Source: a candidate division Zixibacteria bacterium 4484_93
GTDB taxonomy: Bacteria; UBP14; UBA6098; 4484-93
Length of the DNA stretch: 5,853 nt
Direction of reading: 5' to 3'
Assembly (NCBI GenBank): GCA_002085385.1
Contig: NATO01000117.1
Coordinates: 1-5,853 of the forward strand
The notes below the pieces were generated by a model that had not been told where the DNA came from, searched no databases, and saw only the letters and a program-made list of their open reading frames with translations. This document shows, piece by piece, positions 1 through 5,839 of this stretch. The position numbers and the translations under genes are program-made. The stretch's first letter is position 1. Each line of letters begins with the position of its first letter.

Positions 1-590
1 TGCAGACAAAAGAACTGTATAATCTGAGGTCCAAAGGGATAACGGGTGTCCTACCTCACGGTGGTGTCTTCCTGTTCGCTGCGTTCTTTGCTCTCTTCCC
101 TCACTGGGATGTGCCTGTGTATCTTCTGTTGATATTTGCGCTCGCGGTTTTGCACATCGCTGTGGATTATGCAAAGGTAAAGCTCCAGTCGAGGAGGAAA
201 GACTCTGCGCTCCTCTTCTTCGGCGACCAGGGTATACACATCCTCCTACTCTTCATCGGCAGTCTTGTCGTTCCACCCATAGCAGATAAAGGAACGGTTA
301 AATTCGAGCTACTATGTTTGGCTGTTTTTGTTATATGGGTCCTCCCTTACATCGAACATTACCTCGGGGTTGCAAGAGTGAGTGATGCCTCCACAAGATT
401 TGAGAGGGGAATGCTCTTTCTCGGCGTGACCATCTCAGGATGGTATCTCTTGCTCATACCGGTCGGGGTTCTACCGAGGATATGGAAACTTTTGAATATA
501 CCGGGGACAAAACTTCCACTGCTCGACTGGCTGATAGCTCTGGGGGTAACCGCCCTGGGGAAAATAGCGATACTCGGTTTCCTAGTCTAA
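1..590 (+). CDS. DUF3307-family integral membrane protein, 5' end cut off by the window
   Basis: The frame is open from base 3 to the TAA at 588-590, so about 195 codons are present and the true start lies upstream. A GTG at 111 falls inside conserved family sequence and is not a likely start. The pattern fits DUF3307 membrane proteins. At the left edge, QTKELYNLRSKG resembles the LLQTDWMA-type helix after the family's usual N-terminal motif. It is followed by PHGGVFLFAAFF (usually an LLHAL helix), LHIAVDYAKVKL, and FFGDQGIHILLLFIGSL (the usual LDQ-L-H helix). Two more hydrophobic stretches follow (about 420-480 and 525-587), giving five or six membrane segments in all. The family has no firm biochemical role; members are often found beside SatD-type regulators, but none is visible here. 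The next gene starts 12 bases downstream, so co-transcription is likely. The family call is from remembered motif patterns, not a search. Confidence 0.72.
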   Translation, partial: QTKELYNLRSKGITGVLPHGGVFLFAAFFALFPHWDVPVYLLLIFALAVLHIAVDYAKVKLQSRRKDSALLFFGDQGIHILLLFIGSLVVPPIADKGTVKFELLCLAVFVIWVLPYIEHYLGVARVSDASTRFERGMLFLGVTISGWYLLLIPVGVLPRIWKLLNIPGTKLPLLDWLIALGVTALGKIAILGFLV

Positions 591-602
591 GAGAGGTGAT
601 AT

Positions 603-1058
603 ATGCTTCCCGCTCAGGTAAGGATGCTCGCCTTCGACATCAAGGCAAACACACCTGTTATCGTGCTGGAGGTAGGAAAGGATAGAATTGTTCCCATCTG
701 GATTGGCGTAGCCGAGGCGAGGGCAATTGCTATGGCACTCGCGGGACTCAAGCCAGTTCGCCCAATGAGCCATGACCTTATGAAAGAGATAGTAGATGGG
801 CTCGATGCAAAGCTCGAGCGGGTGGTTATAACCGGAATCAGAGAGGATATCTACTACGCCTTGCTGCACATAAACCAGCAAGACAGGACAATCGTTGTCG
901 ATGCAAGACCATCCGATTCCATTGCACTCGCACTGAGAACCAGCTCTCCCATCTTTGTGAGCAAGGATACACCCATCGTCGAAGAGACAGAGAAGAACAA
1001 ACTGTTCATCGAGCTCAAAAACAGGCTGAGGGCTATAAGACCCGAGGATATAGCGTAA
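603..1058 (+). CDS. Bifunctional nuclease family protein (BFN domain, DUF151)
   Basis: A 151-residue soluble protein covered end to end by the BFN/DUF151 domain, about the length of the stand-alone family members such as Thermotoga maritima TM0160. Hallmarks are the N-terminal strand pattern PVIVLEVGKDRIVPIWIG (residues about 18-35), the following helix EARAIAMALAG, the central MSHDLMKEIVDGL helix (about 55-67), and the signature DARPSDSIALALR near residues 100-112, followed by PIFVSKD. Plant members were described with RNase and DNase activity, hence the name. In most bacteria the role is unproven, and the PIFV-Glu region is simply conserved. The start is supported by a strong GAGAGGTGAT ribosome site a few bases before ATG 603. 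The gene follows the DUF3307 gene by 12 bases and precedes the carbonic-anhydrase-like gene by 9. The family call is firm and the activity is not. Confidence 0.9.
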   Translation: MLPAQVRMLAFDIKANTPVIVLEVGKDRIVPIWIGVAEARAIAMALAGLKPVRPMSHDLMKEIVDGLDAKLERVVITGIREDIYYALLHINQQDRTIVVDARPSDSIALALRTSSPIFVSKDTPIVEETEKNKLFIELKNRLRAIRPEDIA

Positions 1059-1067
1059 AGGAATGGT

Positions 1068-1571
1068 ATGCCGATTATAAGTTTTGGCGGGAAGACACCG
1101 GTGATAGAGGATGGAGCGTTCGTTGCAGAAAATGCAACACTCATCGGGGATGTTACCATACGAAGGGGCGCCAGCATCTGGTTCGGGGTCGTTCTGAGAG
1201 GGGACATAAATAAAATCGAGATTGGCAAATGTAGCAGTATCCAGGACAATTCGGTTCTGCATGTGGACTACGACAAGCCGAGCATAGTAGGAAACTATGT
1301 CACTGTCGGGCATAACGCCATTCTGCACGGATGCACAATAGAGGATTTCTGCCTCATCGGGATGGGCGCTGTCGTGCTCGATGGGGCAAGGATAAAGAGA
1401 GGCTCTGTGGTTGCAGCAGGGGCAGTCGTTAGAGAACGCTCCACCATCCCGCCCCTTACCCTCGTCGCCGGTATCCCCGCAGTAGAAAAGAAGAAGTTCG
1501 ATGAGAATATAATAGAACATCTAAAGCAACATGCAGAGGAATATGTTAGGCTGGCGAAGAAATATATGTAG
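1068..1571 (+). CDS. Gamma carbonic anhydrase family protein (YrdA/PaaY/CamH-like hexapeptide-repeat protein)
   Basis: A 167-residue left-handed beta-helix protein. Hexapeptide turns run from about residue 10 to 125 and are followed by a C-terminal helix (FDENIIEHLKQHAEEYVRLAKKY) that packs along the helix in trimers. All three zinc-ligand histidines of gamma carbonic anhydrases can be placed: H65 in SVLHVD, and H82 and H87 in VGHNAILHGC. Supporting active-site residues R44, D46, Q59 and D60 are also present with the same spacing as in Cam. Only 17 residues separate H65 from H82, against 36 in Cam, so the acidic loop carrying the proton-shuttle glutamate is missing, as in CamH and YrdA types. 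The likely product is a cytosolic metal-bound trimer. CO2 hydration is possible, but many family members show weak or no activity. The ribosome site is an AAGGAA-like tract before ATG 1068. The last 29 bases overlap the next gene. Confidence 0.9.
   Translation: MPIISFGGKTPVIEDGAFVAENATLIGDVTIRRGASIWFGVVLRGDINKIEIGKCSSIQDNSVLHVDYDKPSIVGNYVTVGHNAILHGCTIEDFCLIGMGAVVLDGARIKRGSVVAAGAVVRERSTIPPLTLVAGIPAVEKKKFDENIIEHLKQHAEEYVRLAKKYM
1535..1540 (+). promoter_or_regulatory. Ribosome binding site inside the gamma-CA gene that favours start 1543
   Basis: AGAGGA lies in the last codons of the carbonic-anhydrase-like gene. Its AGAGG core ends three bases before the ATG at 1543. The other in-frame ATG, at 1531, has only a weak CTAAAG stretch upstream, and an in-frame TAA at 1522-1524 rules out anything earlier. 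This supports 1543 as the start of the secreted TPR protein. Confidence 0.55.
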
Positions 1572-3336
1572 TGTCACTCTTCTCTTTCTGACACTTGCAA
1601 CTGCTCTTGGTGCTAATACGGACAAGACGCGATTTGATTCCGCACTGGCTCTTTACAGGAGAGGTTTATACGGTGAGGCCCAGGCAGCATTTAAGTCCAT
1701 TTCGAGGAGCATCTCATCTCCATACTCAGACAAGGCGACCTTTCTCTATGCATATATCGCCTATAAAAGCGAAAATTACCCGGAGGCTCTCGACTGGTTC
1801 GAGAATTTTGTGTCATCCGGAAAGGAGCCGGAATATCTTCCATACGCACACCTTTTCCTCGGGAACCTGTATTTCTTCCGAAAGGAATATCCGAGAGCAG
1901 CAATGGAGTATGGACTTGCCTATTCACTGACCGATGAGCCCGCCCTCCGCTCGGCAGCGAAAACAGCACTCGAGAGGATCCTGTGGGGGTATCTAACACT
2001 GCGTCAGCTACAAACCCTCTCACGACAGCCACTCAGCAAATTCTGTGAGGAGGAGGTTGCATATTTCCTCGCCAAGCGTTACAGATACGCAGATAAGAAG
2101 GCGAAAGCTCTGGGGGAGGCAAAAACATACCTCGCTCACTTCCCCCGAGGCGCTCACAGGGAAAAGATGGAACAGCTCGTCAAGACCCTCGAAGAGGAGC
2201 TCAAGCAGAACATAGTTATAGGGGTGCTCGTGCCGATATCGGGAAAGTATAAAGCTTATGGTGACAAAATCCTGAACGGTGTGAAGCTCGCTGCCGAGAA
2301 TGCAAAGAGAAAATGGGGGCTGAATATAGCCCTCTCTGTCAAGGACACCAAGGGTGACCCACTCGTCGCTGCGGACGCCATCCGCGAGATAATCTCCGAG
2401 GATATGCCAATAGCCATTGTGGGACCACTGAGGAGTGAGTGCGCTGTGGCTGTGGCAGCCTTCGCACAGGCGGAGAAGGTATCGCTTGTAATACCAACCG
2501 CCACAAGAGATGGACTGGCAAGCATCGGAGAATACATCTTTCAGCTGGCGACAAGCCCGGAAACAGGCGGAAGAAACATTGCATTGTTCGCTGTCGATTC
2601 CCTCAAGCTCAAACGGTTCGTTGCAATTGGACCAGACGATATCTGCGGAACAGGGATACTCGACATATTCGAGAAAACCGTGACCTCACACGGCGGAGAA
2701 ATCATCGCAAAGGAAACATTCTCCGAGGGTGAAATAGACCTGAAACCCCAGTTCATACGACTGAGAGAGCCGTTTATGCCGGAACTAAAGAGATTGCTCA
2801 CAAGGGTCGACTCCACAGATACCGTCTTCCACAAGAAAAACGGCAAACTGAAGGATGAGGAGGAATGGCCTATCTCCGTCGATGGGATATTTGCACCAGT
2901 ATACTCTGACCAGATACAGACCGTCCTGCCAACAATAGCAGCTTTCCACATAAACGGAACCATCATCGGAGCGAACGGATGGCGAGAAGAGGATGTGCTC
3001 GAATATGCCACAGGATACTACGACTCGCTCTACTTTATTCCAGACGATTTCTTCATCAACACCGACAATCCGAGATGGAAAAGCTTCAGAAAAAATTATG
3101 AGAAACTCCATAAGGAAGAGGCAGATAAACTGGCAAGCCAGGGGTATGATGCCCTATCCATAATCGTAGATGGAATCCGCAGAGGAGCCGTCTCTCACTC
3201 ACTCATCGTGGACTATATCTCGGGGCTCTGTGAATACAACGGTGCATCGGGGAAAATTCAGTTCAATCGCTACGGGGCAAACGAATACACTCCGATACTC
3301 AAACTGGCGGGGGAAAAAATCATCAAGGTAAAATAG
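1543..3336 (+). CDS. Secreted TPR plus periplasmic-binding-protein fusion (LpoA/LivK-like ABC-type receptor)
   Basis: About 597 residues from the ATG at 1543; the alternative ATG at 1531 adds four residues. A signal peptide is clear: positive residues W4-R5-R6, a hydrophobic core at about 8-22 (ICSVTLLFLTLATAL) and a small-residue site near G23-A24. Residues about 30-215 are paired amphipathic helices with TPR-type spacing, for example ALYRRGLYGEAQAAF, AYIAYKSENYPEALDWF and LFLGNLYFFRKEYPRAAMEY. A type I periplasmic-binding-protein fold follows from about 223 to the end. It opens with IVIGVLVPISGKYKAYGDKI and has the subdomain strands AIVGPLRSE, VIPTAT, FVAIGPDD, GIFAPVY and the late GYDAL helix. 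The order TPR then binding-protein fold is that of LpoA, the outer-membrane activator of PBP1A in gammaproteobacteria, and also of many FCB-type receptors. There is no obvious lipobox (C9 sits inside the hydrophobic core), so the protein is probably periplasmic and soluble. No transporter permease, ATPase or penicillin-binding protein is visible nearby, so ligand and partner are unknown. Confidence 0.85.
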   Translation: MLGWRRNICSVTLLFLTLATALGANTDKTRFDSALALYRRGLYGEAQAAFKSISRSISSPYSDKATFLYAYIAYKSENYPEALDWFENFVSSGKEPEYLPYAHLFLGNLYFFRKEYPRAAMEYGLAYSLTDEPALRSAAKTALERILWGYLTLRQLQTLSRQPLSKFCEEEVAYFLAKRYRYADKKAKALGEAKTYLAHFPRGAHREKMEQLVKTLEEELKQNIVIGVLVPISGKYKAYGDKILNGVKLAAENAKRKWGLNIALSVKDTKGDPLVAADAIREIISEDMPIAIVGPLRSECAVAVAAFAQAEKVSLVIPTATRDGLASIGEYIFQLATSPETGGRNIALFAVDSLKLKRFVAIGPDDICGTGILDIFEKTVTSHGGEIIAKETFSEGEIDLKPQFIRLREPFMPELKRLLTRVDSTDTVFHKKNGKLKDEEEWPISVDGIFAPVYSDQIQTVLPTIAAFHINGTIIGANGWREEDVLEYATGYYDSLYFIPDDFFINTDNPRWKSFRKNYEKLHKEEADKLASQGYDALSIIVDGIRRGAVSHSLIVDYISGLCEYNGASGKIQFNRYGANEYTPILKLAGEKIIKVK

Positions 3337-3341
3337 AGGAG
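3335..3341 (+). promoter_or_regulatory. Ribosome binding site overlapping a stop codon
   Basis: AGAGGAG begins within the TAG that ends the TPR receptor gene (3334-3336) and stands four bases before ATG 3346. This arrangement suggests translation of the 67-residue protein follows on from the gene upstream. Confidence 0.6.
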
Positions 3342-3345
3342 AAAA

Positions 3346-3549
3346 ATGAAAAAAGGCGATGATGCTATAACGGTCACTATGGATGGGAAAGAGGTCAAGA
3401 TAACCTATGAGCAGCTCATCCTGACAAATAACCTGACACTCCAGGCTCTTATAACGCTCCTGGTGAAAAAAGAGATTGTTTCCCCCGAGGAGCTCTTAGC
3501 CGAACTCCAATTAAAGGAAAAGGAAAGGCTAAAAAAGCCAGAAGATTGA
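3346..3549 (+). CDS. Small uncharacterised protein (67 aa)
   Basis: I do not recognise a named family. The protein is highly charged and has no signal peptide or membrane segment. Residues about 7-22 (AITVTMDGKEVKITYEQL) look like a two-stranded hairpin running into a helix. Residues about 26-60 (NNLTLQALITLLVKKEIVSPEELLAEL) form a helix, a short turn and a second helix, loosely like the helical hairpin of SHOCT-type small proteins; I see no firm match to that family. It ends in a lysine- and glutamate-rich tail. The strong AGAGGAG site and codon use matching its neighbours support a real gene. It opens the block of three short genes that leads into the MutL-family gene, with only four bases to the next start. 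A role as a small adaptor in that block is inference. Confidence 0.75.
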   Translation: MKKGDDAITVTMDGKEVKITYEQLILTNNLTLQALITLLVKKEIVSPEELLAELQLKEKERLKKPED

Positions 3550-3553
3550 GAAG

Positions 3554-3964
3554 ATGGAAAAAGAATCTATTGAATGGGTATTCTTTCCGATAAAGGAGAA
3601 ACCTGAAAAGGGTGCAATAGGCATTCTTATCCTTCTATTTGTCTTCTTCTTCTCCGCCTGGTATATGGAGAACCTCGCCTTCGGGGGGATATTCAGTCTC
3701 GCTGCGTTCTTTTCGCTTTTGAACCTATTCTTCCCGACAAGGTTCACTCTAACAGAGGATGGGGTGAAAAAAAGGCTTATCGGGATAGTGCAGTTCAAGG
3801 AGTGGAAGCATTTCAAATCGTTCTATCCAGACAAAAACGGCGTGCTCTTGAGCCCGTTTGAGTCAACCTACTGGCTCGAGAACTTCCGGGGAATGTATCT
3901 CAATTTTTCCGGAAATAGAGAAGAGGTAATTGAGTTTGTCAAAGCGCATATAGAGGAGAGCTGA
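3554..3964 (+). CDS. Two-pass membrane protein with PH-like C-terminal domain, uncharacterised (136 aa)
   Basis: Two closely spaced hydrophobic segments, about residues 21-39 (GAIGILILLFVFFFSAW) and 43-62 (AFGGIFSLAAFFSLLNLFF), form a hairpin. The remaining 75 residues are soluble and should face the cytoplasm with the N-terminus. That part reads as alternating strands (RFTLTEDGVKKRLIG, KEWKHFKSFYPDKNGVLLS) ending in a helix (NREEVIEFVKAHIEE). This is the pattern of bacterial PH-like (bPH/YcxB-type) domains behind a membrane hairpin. The LSPF, FRGMYL and NREEV elements look like conserved positions of a hypothetical family, judged from memory rather than a search. The ribosome site is weak (a GAG-AAG stretch around 3548-3553), and the start lies four bases after the preceding stop, so translational coupling is likely. 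It may tether the neighbouring soluble proteins to the membrane; that is inference. Confidence 0.75.
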   Translation: MEKESIEWVFFPIKEKPEKGAIGILILLFVFFFSAWYMENLAFGGIFSLAAFFSLLNLFFPTRFTLTEDGVKKRLIGIVQFKEWKHFKSFYPDKNGVLLSPFESTYWLENFRGMYLNFSGNREEVIEFVKAHIEES

Positions 3965-3965
3965 T

Positions 3966-4334
3966 ATGTTCCCATACTACCATCATTTCAGGGAAGAGGA
4001 CTGGAAGCGCGAGATGACTGATAAGCTTGTTCCCGAGGAGCTCGATGTCTTAAGGAAGGTAGCAAAGAAGGTCACCGAGTGGAAGATGGCTGTGCCGGCG
4101 ATACTTATACTCGAGATGTCGAAGCCTGTCAACTTCGTATCGAGCCAACTTCTGCTTTTCCTCGAGCCATATGTTCAGCTGTTTCTAACGAGCAAGGATT
4201 TTTCACTTTTCCGAAGTGCACTCTCAAAAAGAGAATCGATAGAAAAATTGCTTGAATTTATCGAAGAAGAGGATAATATTAAGAAGGTCGAAGAACAGGA
4301 AAGGAGAAAACGGGGGAAGAGATGTCAGCCATGA
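3966..4334 (+). CDS. Uncharacterised 122-aa protein preceding MutL
   Basis: No named family recognised. The protein is mainly helical. It has an aromatic N-terminus (FPYYHHFREEDW), a helix at about 23-38, a hydrophobic core at about 41-75 (MAVPAILILE, KPVNFVSSQLLLFLEPYVQ), then FSLFRSALSKRESIEKLLEFIEEE (about 79-102) and a basic, charged tail. The core's AVPAILILE, KP, SSQ and EPYVQ elements look like the conserved centre of a family that I associate with long-form MutL genes; this is memory, not a search. The core could be an amphipathic or membrane-surface helix pair, since it is too broken by Pro, Lys and Glu to be an obvious membrane span. GAGGAG at 3954-3959 serves as ribosome site, and the start is one base after the preceding stop. 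Its last codons overlap the MutL start, which implies tight coupling. Confidence 0.75.
   Translation: MFPYYHHFREEDWKREMTDKLVPEELDVLRKVAKKVTEWKMAVPAILILEMSKPVNFVSSQLLLFLEPYVQLFLTSKDFSLFRSALSKRESIEKLLEFIEEEDNIKKVEEQERRKRGKRCQP
4312..4317 (+). promoter_or_regulatory. Ribosome binding site that favours MutL start 4322
   Basis: GGGGGA stands four bases before ATG 4322 but 13 before the second in-frame ATG at 4331, so it favours the earlier start. The ATG at 4331 forms an ATGA with the preceding stop, so it remains possible, with a product three residues shorter. Confidence 0.5.
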
Positions 4335-4963
4335 AACCAGAAGATATAAAGGTCATTGTAGCAACGGACTGCGGAAGCACAACCACCAAGGCAATTCTCA
4401 TAGAAGAGCAGAACGGTGAGTACAGACTCATTGTTCGAGGGGAAGCACCGACAACGGTCGAGGCACCGTTCGAGGATGTAACGATGGGTGTTCTGAACGC
4501 TATCTCTGAGGTAACCGAACTAACTGGACGGAAACTTATAAACGAAAGCGGGCAGATTATTCGCCCAACAAGAAACGACAAAGAAGGAACGGACATCTAT
4601 GTCTCCACATCGTCGGCAGGCGGTGGGCTTCAGATGATGGTGGCAGGTGTTGTCAGAACAATGACAGCAGAATCCGCCGAAAGAGCGGCACTCGGCGCTG
4701 GCGCCATCGTTATGGATGTTATCGCATCGAACGACAAGAGACTCCCCCACGAACAGATAGAGCGAATAAGGCGGCTTCGCCCCGATATGATACTACTCTC
4801 CGGCGGAATAGACGGCGGAACAACGAGCCATGTAGCAGAACTCGCAGAGATTATCGCAGCCGCCGACCCGAAACCACGACTCGGACATAGCTATAAACTC
4901 CCCGTGATATACGCAGGAAACAAGGATGCGAGGGAGATTGTTAAGAACGCCCTAAAGGTATGA
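4322..4963 (+). CDS. MutL-family (GlmL-like) mutase accessory protein, N-terminal half only
   Basis: This is the first half of a MutL-family actin-fold protein. Family members accompany cobalamin-dependent mutases such as glutamate mutase and, in lysine fermentation clusters, aminomutases. They are thought to help maintain or reactivate the enzyme with ATP. Motifs in order are the phosphate-1 loop DCGSTTTK (residues 16-23), the TSSAGGGLQMM segment (96-106), TAESAERAALGAGA (115-128), LLSGGIDGG (158-166) and AGNK (198-201). An insert at about 72-92 relative to short GlmL, together with the family resemblance of the downstream half, points to the long form of the family. The reading frame then stops after residue 213 at TGA 4961-4963. 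A normal member would continue through a linker, a PTPAAV-type segment and the second phosphate loop (a V-D-x-G-G-A-T-T-D motif). None of this is present in any frame here. The C-terminal half resumes in another frame at 4960. Confidence 0.85.
   Translation: MSAMKPEDIKVIVATDCGSTTTKAILIEEQNGEYRLIVRGEAPTTVEAPFEDVTMGVLNAISEVTELTGRKLINESGQIIRPTRNDKEGTDIYVSTSSAGGGLQMMVAGVVRTMTAESAERAALGAGAIVMDVIASNDKRLPHEQIERIRRLRPDMILLSGGIDGGTTSHVAELAEIIAAADPKPRLGHSYKLPVIYAGNKDAREIVKNALKV
4950..4963 (+). other. Deletion junction within the MutL-family gene
   Basis: This is the point where the N-terminal half ends (NALKV then TGA) and the C-terminal half begins (MSYSISNV). Short GlmL homologues have roughly 130 residues between these landmarks. 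The ATG at 4960 aligns with the internal methionine of the family's LGM-SYS segment, and the codon before it in the downstream frame, GGT at 4957-4959, still encodes the expected glycine. The residue before that is Lys instead of the expected Leu. The break is therefore close to 4956/4957, with a +2 shift of frame relative to the first half. Confidence 0.65.
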
Positions 4964-5838
4964 GCTATTCTATATCCAATGTCTTCAAGGCAGCCGGGCT
5001 TGCCAATGTCCAGAGATGGATACCATTTCATCTGGATGAGCGGAAGGTAAGAAATCGCATCAAGAACAAGATGATACGTCCCACAACAATTCCTCAGACC
5101 TTAGATGACCTCGTCTTCGAGCAAGCAGTGGCAAGAGAGGCTCTCAGGCTTGCCTTTGTTCAGCACAAATCGTTTGCAACAAGGCTTAAAGGCGTCCAGA
5201 CAGCACGAACAATATCCGAGGCGTTCGAGCAGGAACAGGCAGAAACCATCGTCAATATGATGACGCTCGATATGCTCATAGGCTCTGGGGGGGTGCTCTC
5301 ACACGCACCGAGAAGAGCTCAAGCTGCTCTTATGCTCATCGATAGCTTCCAGCCCGAGGGGGTAACACGACTCGCAGTCGACTCCATATTTATGATGCCA
5401 CAGCTGGGTGTGCTCTCTGTTGTCCACCCGAAGGCAGCAACGGAAGTATTCGAGAAGGATTGCCTGATACATCTCGGCACCTGCATCGCCCCAGCAGGAC
5501 AGACAAACAAAAAGAAGCCTATCCTCGGCTATCGCATCGAATTCCCCGATGGAAAGGTCGAGGAGGGAGAACTGCTTTACGGTGAGATGAAGAAGTTCCC
5601 ACTTGCCGTCGGTGAAAAGGCAAAAGCAAAACTGAAACCCACAAGAGGGTTCGACCTTGGACGAGGAAGTGGAGAAGAACTCAACTGCGAGATATCTGGC
5701 GGTGTGGTCGGTGTGATTCTCGATGGTAGAGGAAGACCACTTGTCCTGCCCGAAGACAAAGACGAGAGGGTAAAAAAGCTCGTCGAATGGTATCGGGCAA
5801 TCGATATATACCCCGAAAAAGTTTATAGGATGAAATAA
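4960..5838 (+). CDS. MutL-family mutase accessory protein, C-terminal half only
   Basis: 292 residues corresponding to the second half of a long-form MutL-family protein. It begins inside the family's GMSYS segment and continues with RNRIKNKMIRPTTIPQT (31-47), a helical region (FEQAVAREALRLAF, 53-66), and the nucleoside-contacting type of glycine motif IGSGGVLSHAPRR (107-119). It then has AVDSIFMMPQLGVL (139-152), EKDCLIHLGTCIAP (165-178) and a beta-rich C-terminal domain (about 185-265, with SGGVVGVILDGRGR at 246-259). The second phosphate loop that should precede this part is missing. There is no ribosome site at usable spacing, since AAAGG directly abuts the ATG. Any translation would rely on the ATGA coupling with the upstream half. 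It could be a true separate subunit, the tail of a broken gene, or half of one gene split by an assembly error. Sequence conservation is intact with no further stops, which suggests recent breakage or an artefact. Confidence 0.82.
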   Translation: MSYSISNVFKAAGLANVQRWIPFHLDERKVRNRIKNKMIRPTTIPQTLDDLVFEQAVAREALRLAFVQHKSFATRLKGVQTARTISEAFEQEQAETIVNMMTLDMLIGSGGVLSHAPRRAQAALMLIDSFQPEGVTRLAVDSIFMMPQLGVLSVVHPKAATEVFEKDCLIHLGTCIAPAGQTNKKKPILGYRIEFPDGKVEEGELLYGEMKKFPLAVGEKAKAKLKPTRGFDLGRGSGEELNCEISGGVVGVILDGRGRPLVLPEDKDERVKKLVEWYRAIDIYPEKVYRMK

Positions 5839-5839
5839 A

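Noticed and set aside
111..590. GTG 111 as the start of the first gene
   Set aside because: The frame is open to the window edge, and the upstream codons match the N-terminal part of the DUF3307 family, so the gene is simply cut by the window.
582..1520. A 312-codon open frame on the - strand across the BFN and gamma-CA genes
   Set aside because: It is fully antisense to two well-recognised genes, has a cysteine- and tyrosine-rich composition without domain patterns, and has no ribosome site. It is an effect of codon bias on the + strand.
2541..3011. A 156-codon open frame on the - strand inside the TPR receptor gene
   Set aside because: Its serine- and proline-rich composition is typical of antisense shadow frames, and the + strand has clear binding-protein motifs throughout.
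3346..3549. An antitoxin or toxin-antitoxin pair made of the 67- and 136-residue proteins
   Set aside because: Neither has a DNA-binding or toxin motif, and their packing with the 122-aa and MutL genes argues for membership in that block.
4950..4963. Programmed frameshifting joining the two MutL halves
   Set aside because: There is no clear slippery heptamer or downstream stem, and a shift alone would not restore the roughly 130 missing residues.
4322..4963. DNA mismatch repair MutL
   Set aside because: It shares the name only. There are no GHKL ATPase motifs; the DCGSTTTK loop, TSSAGG and SGGIDGG motifs are those of the mutase-accessory MutL/GlmL family.
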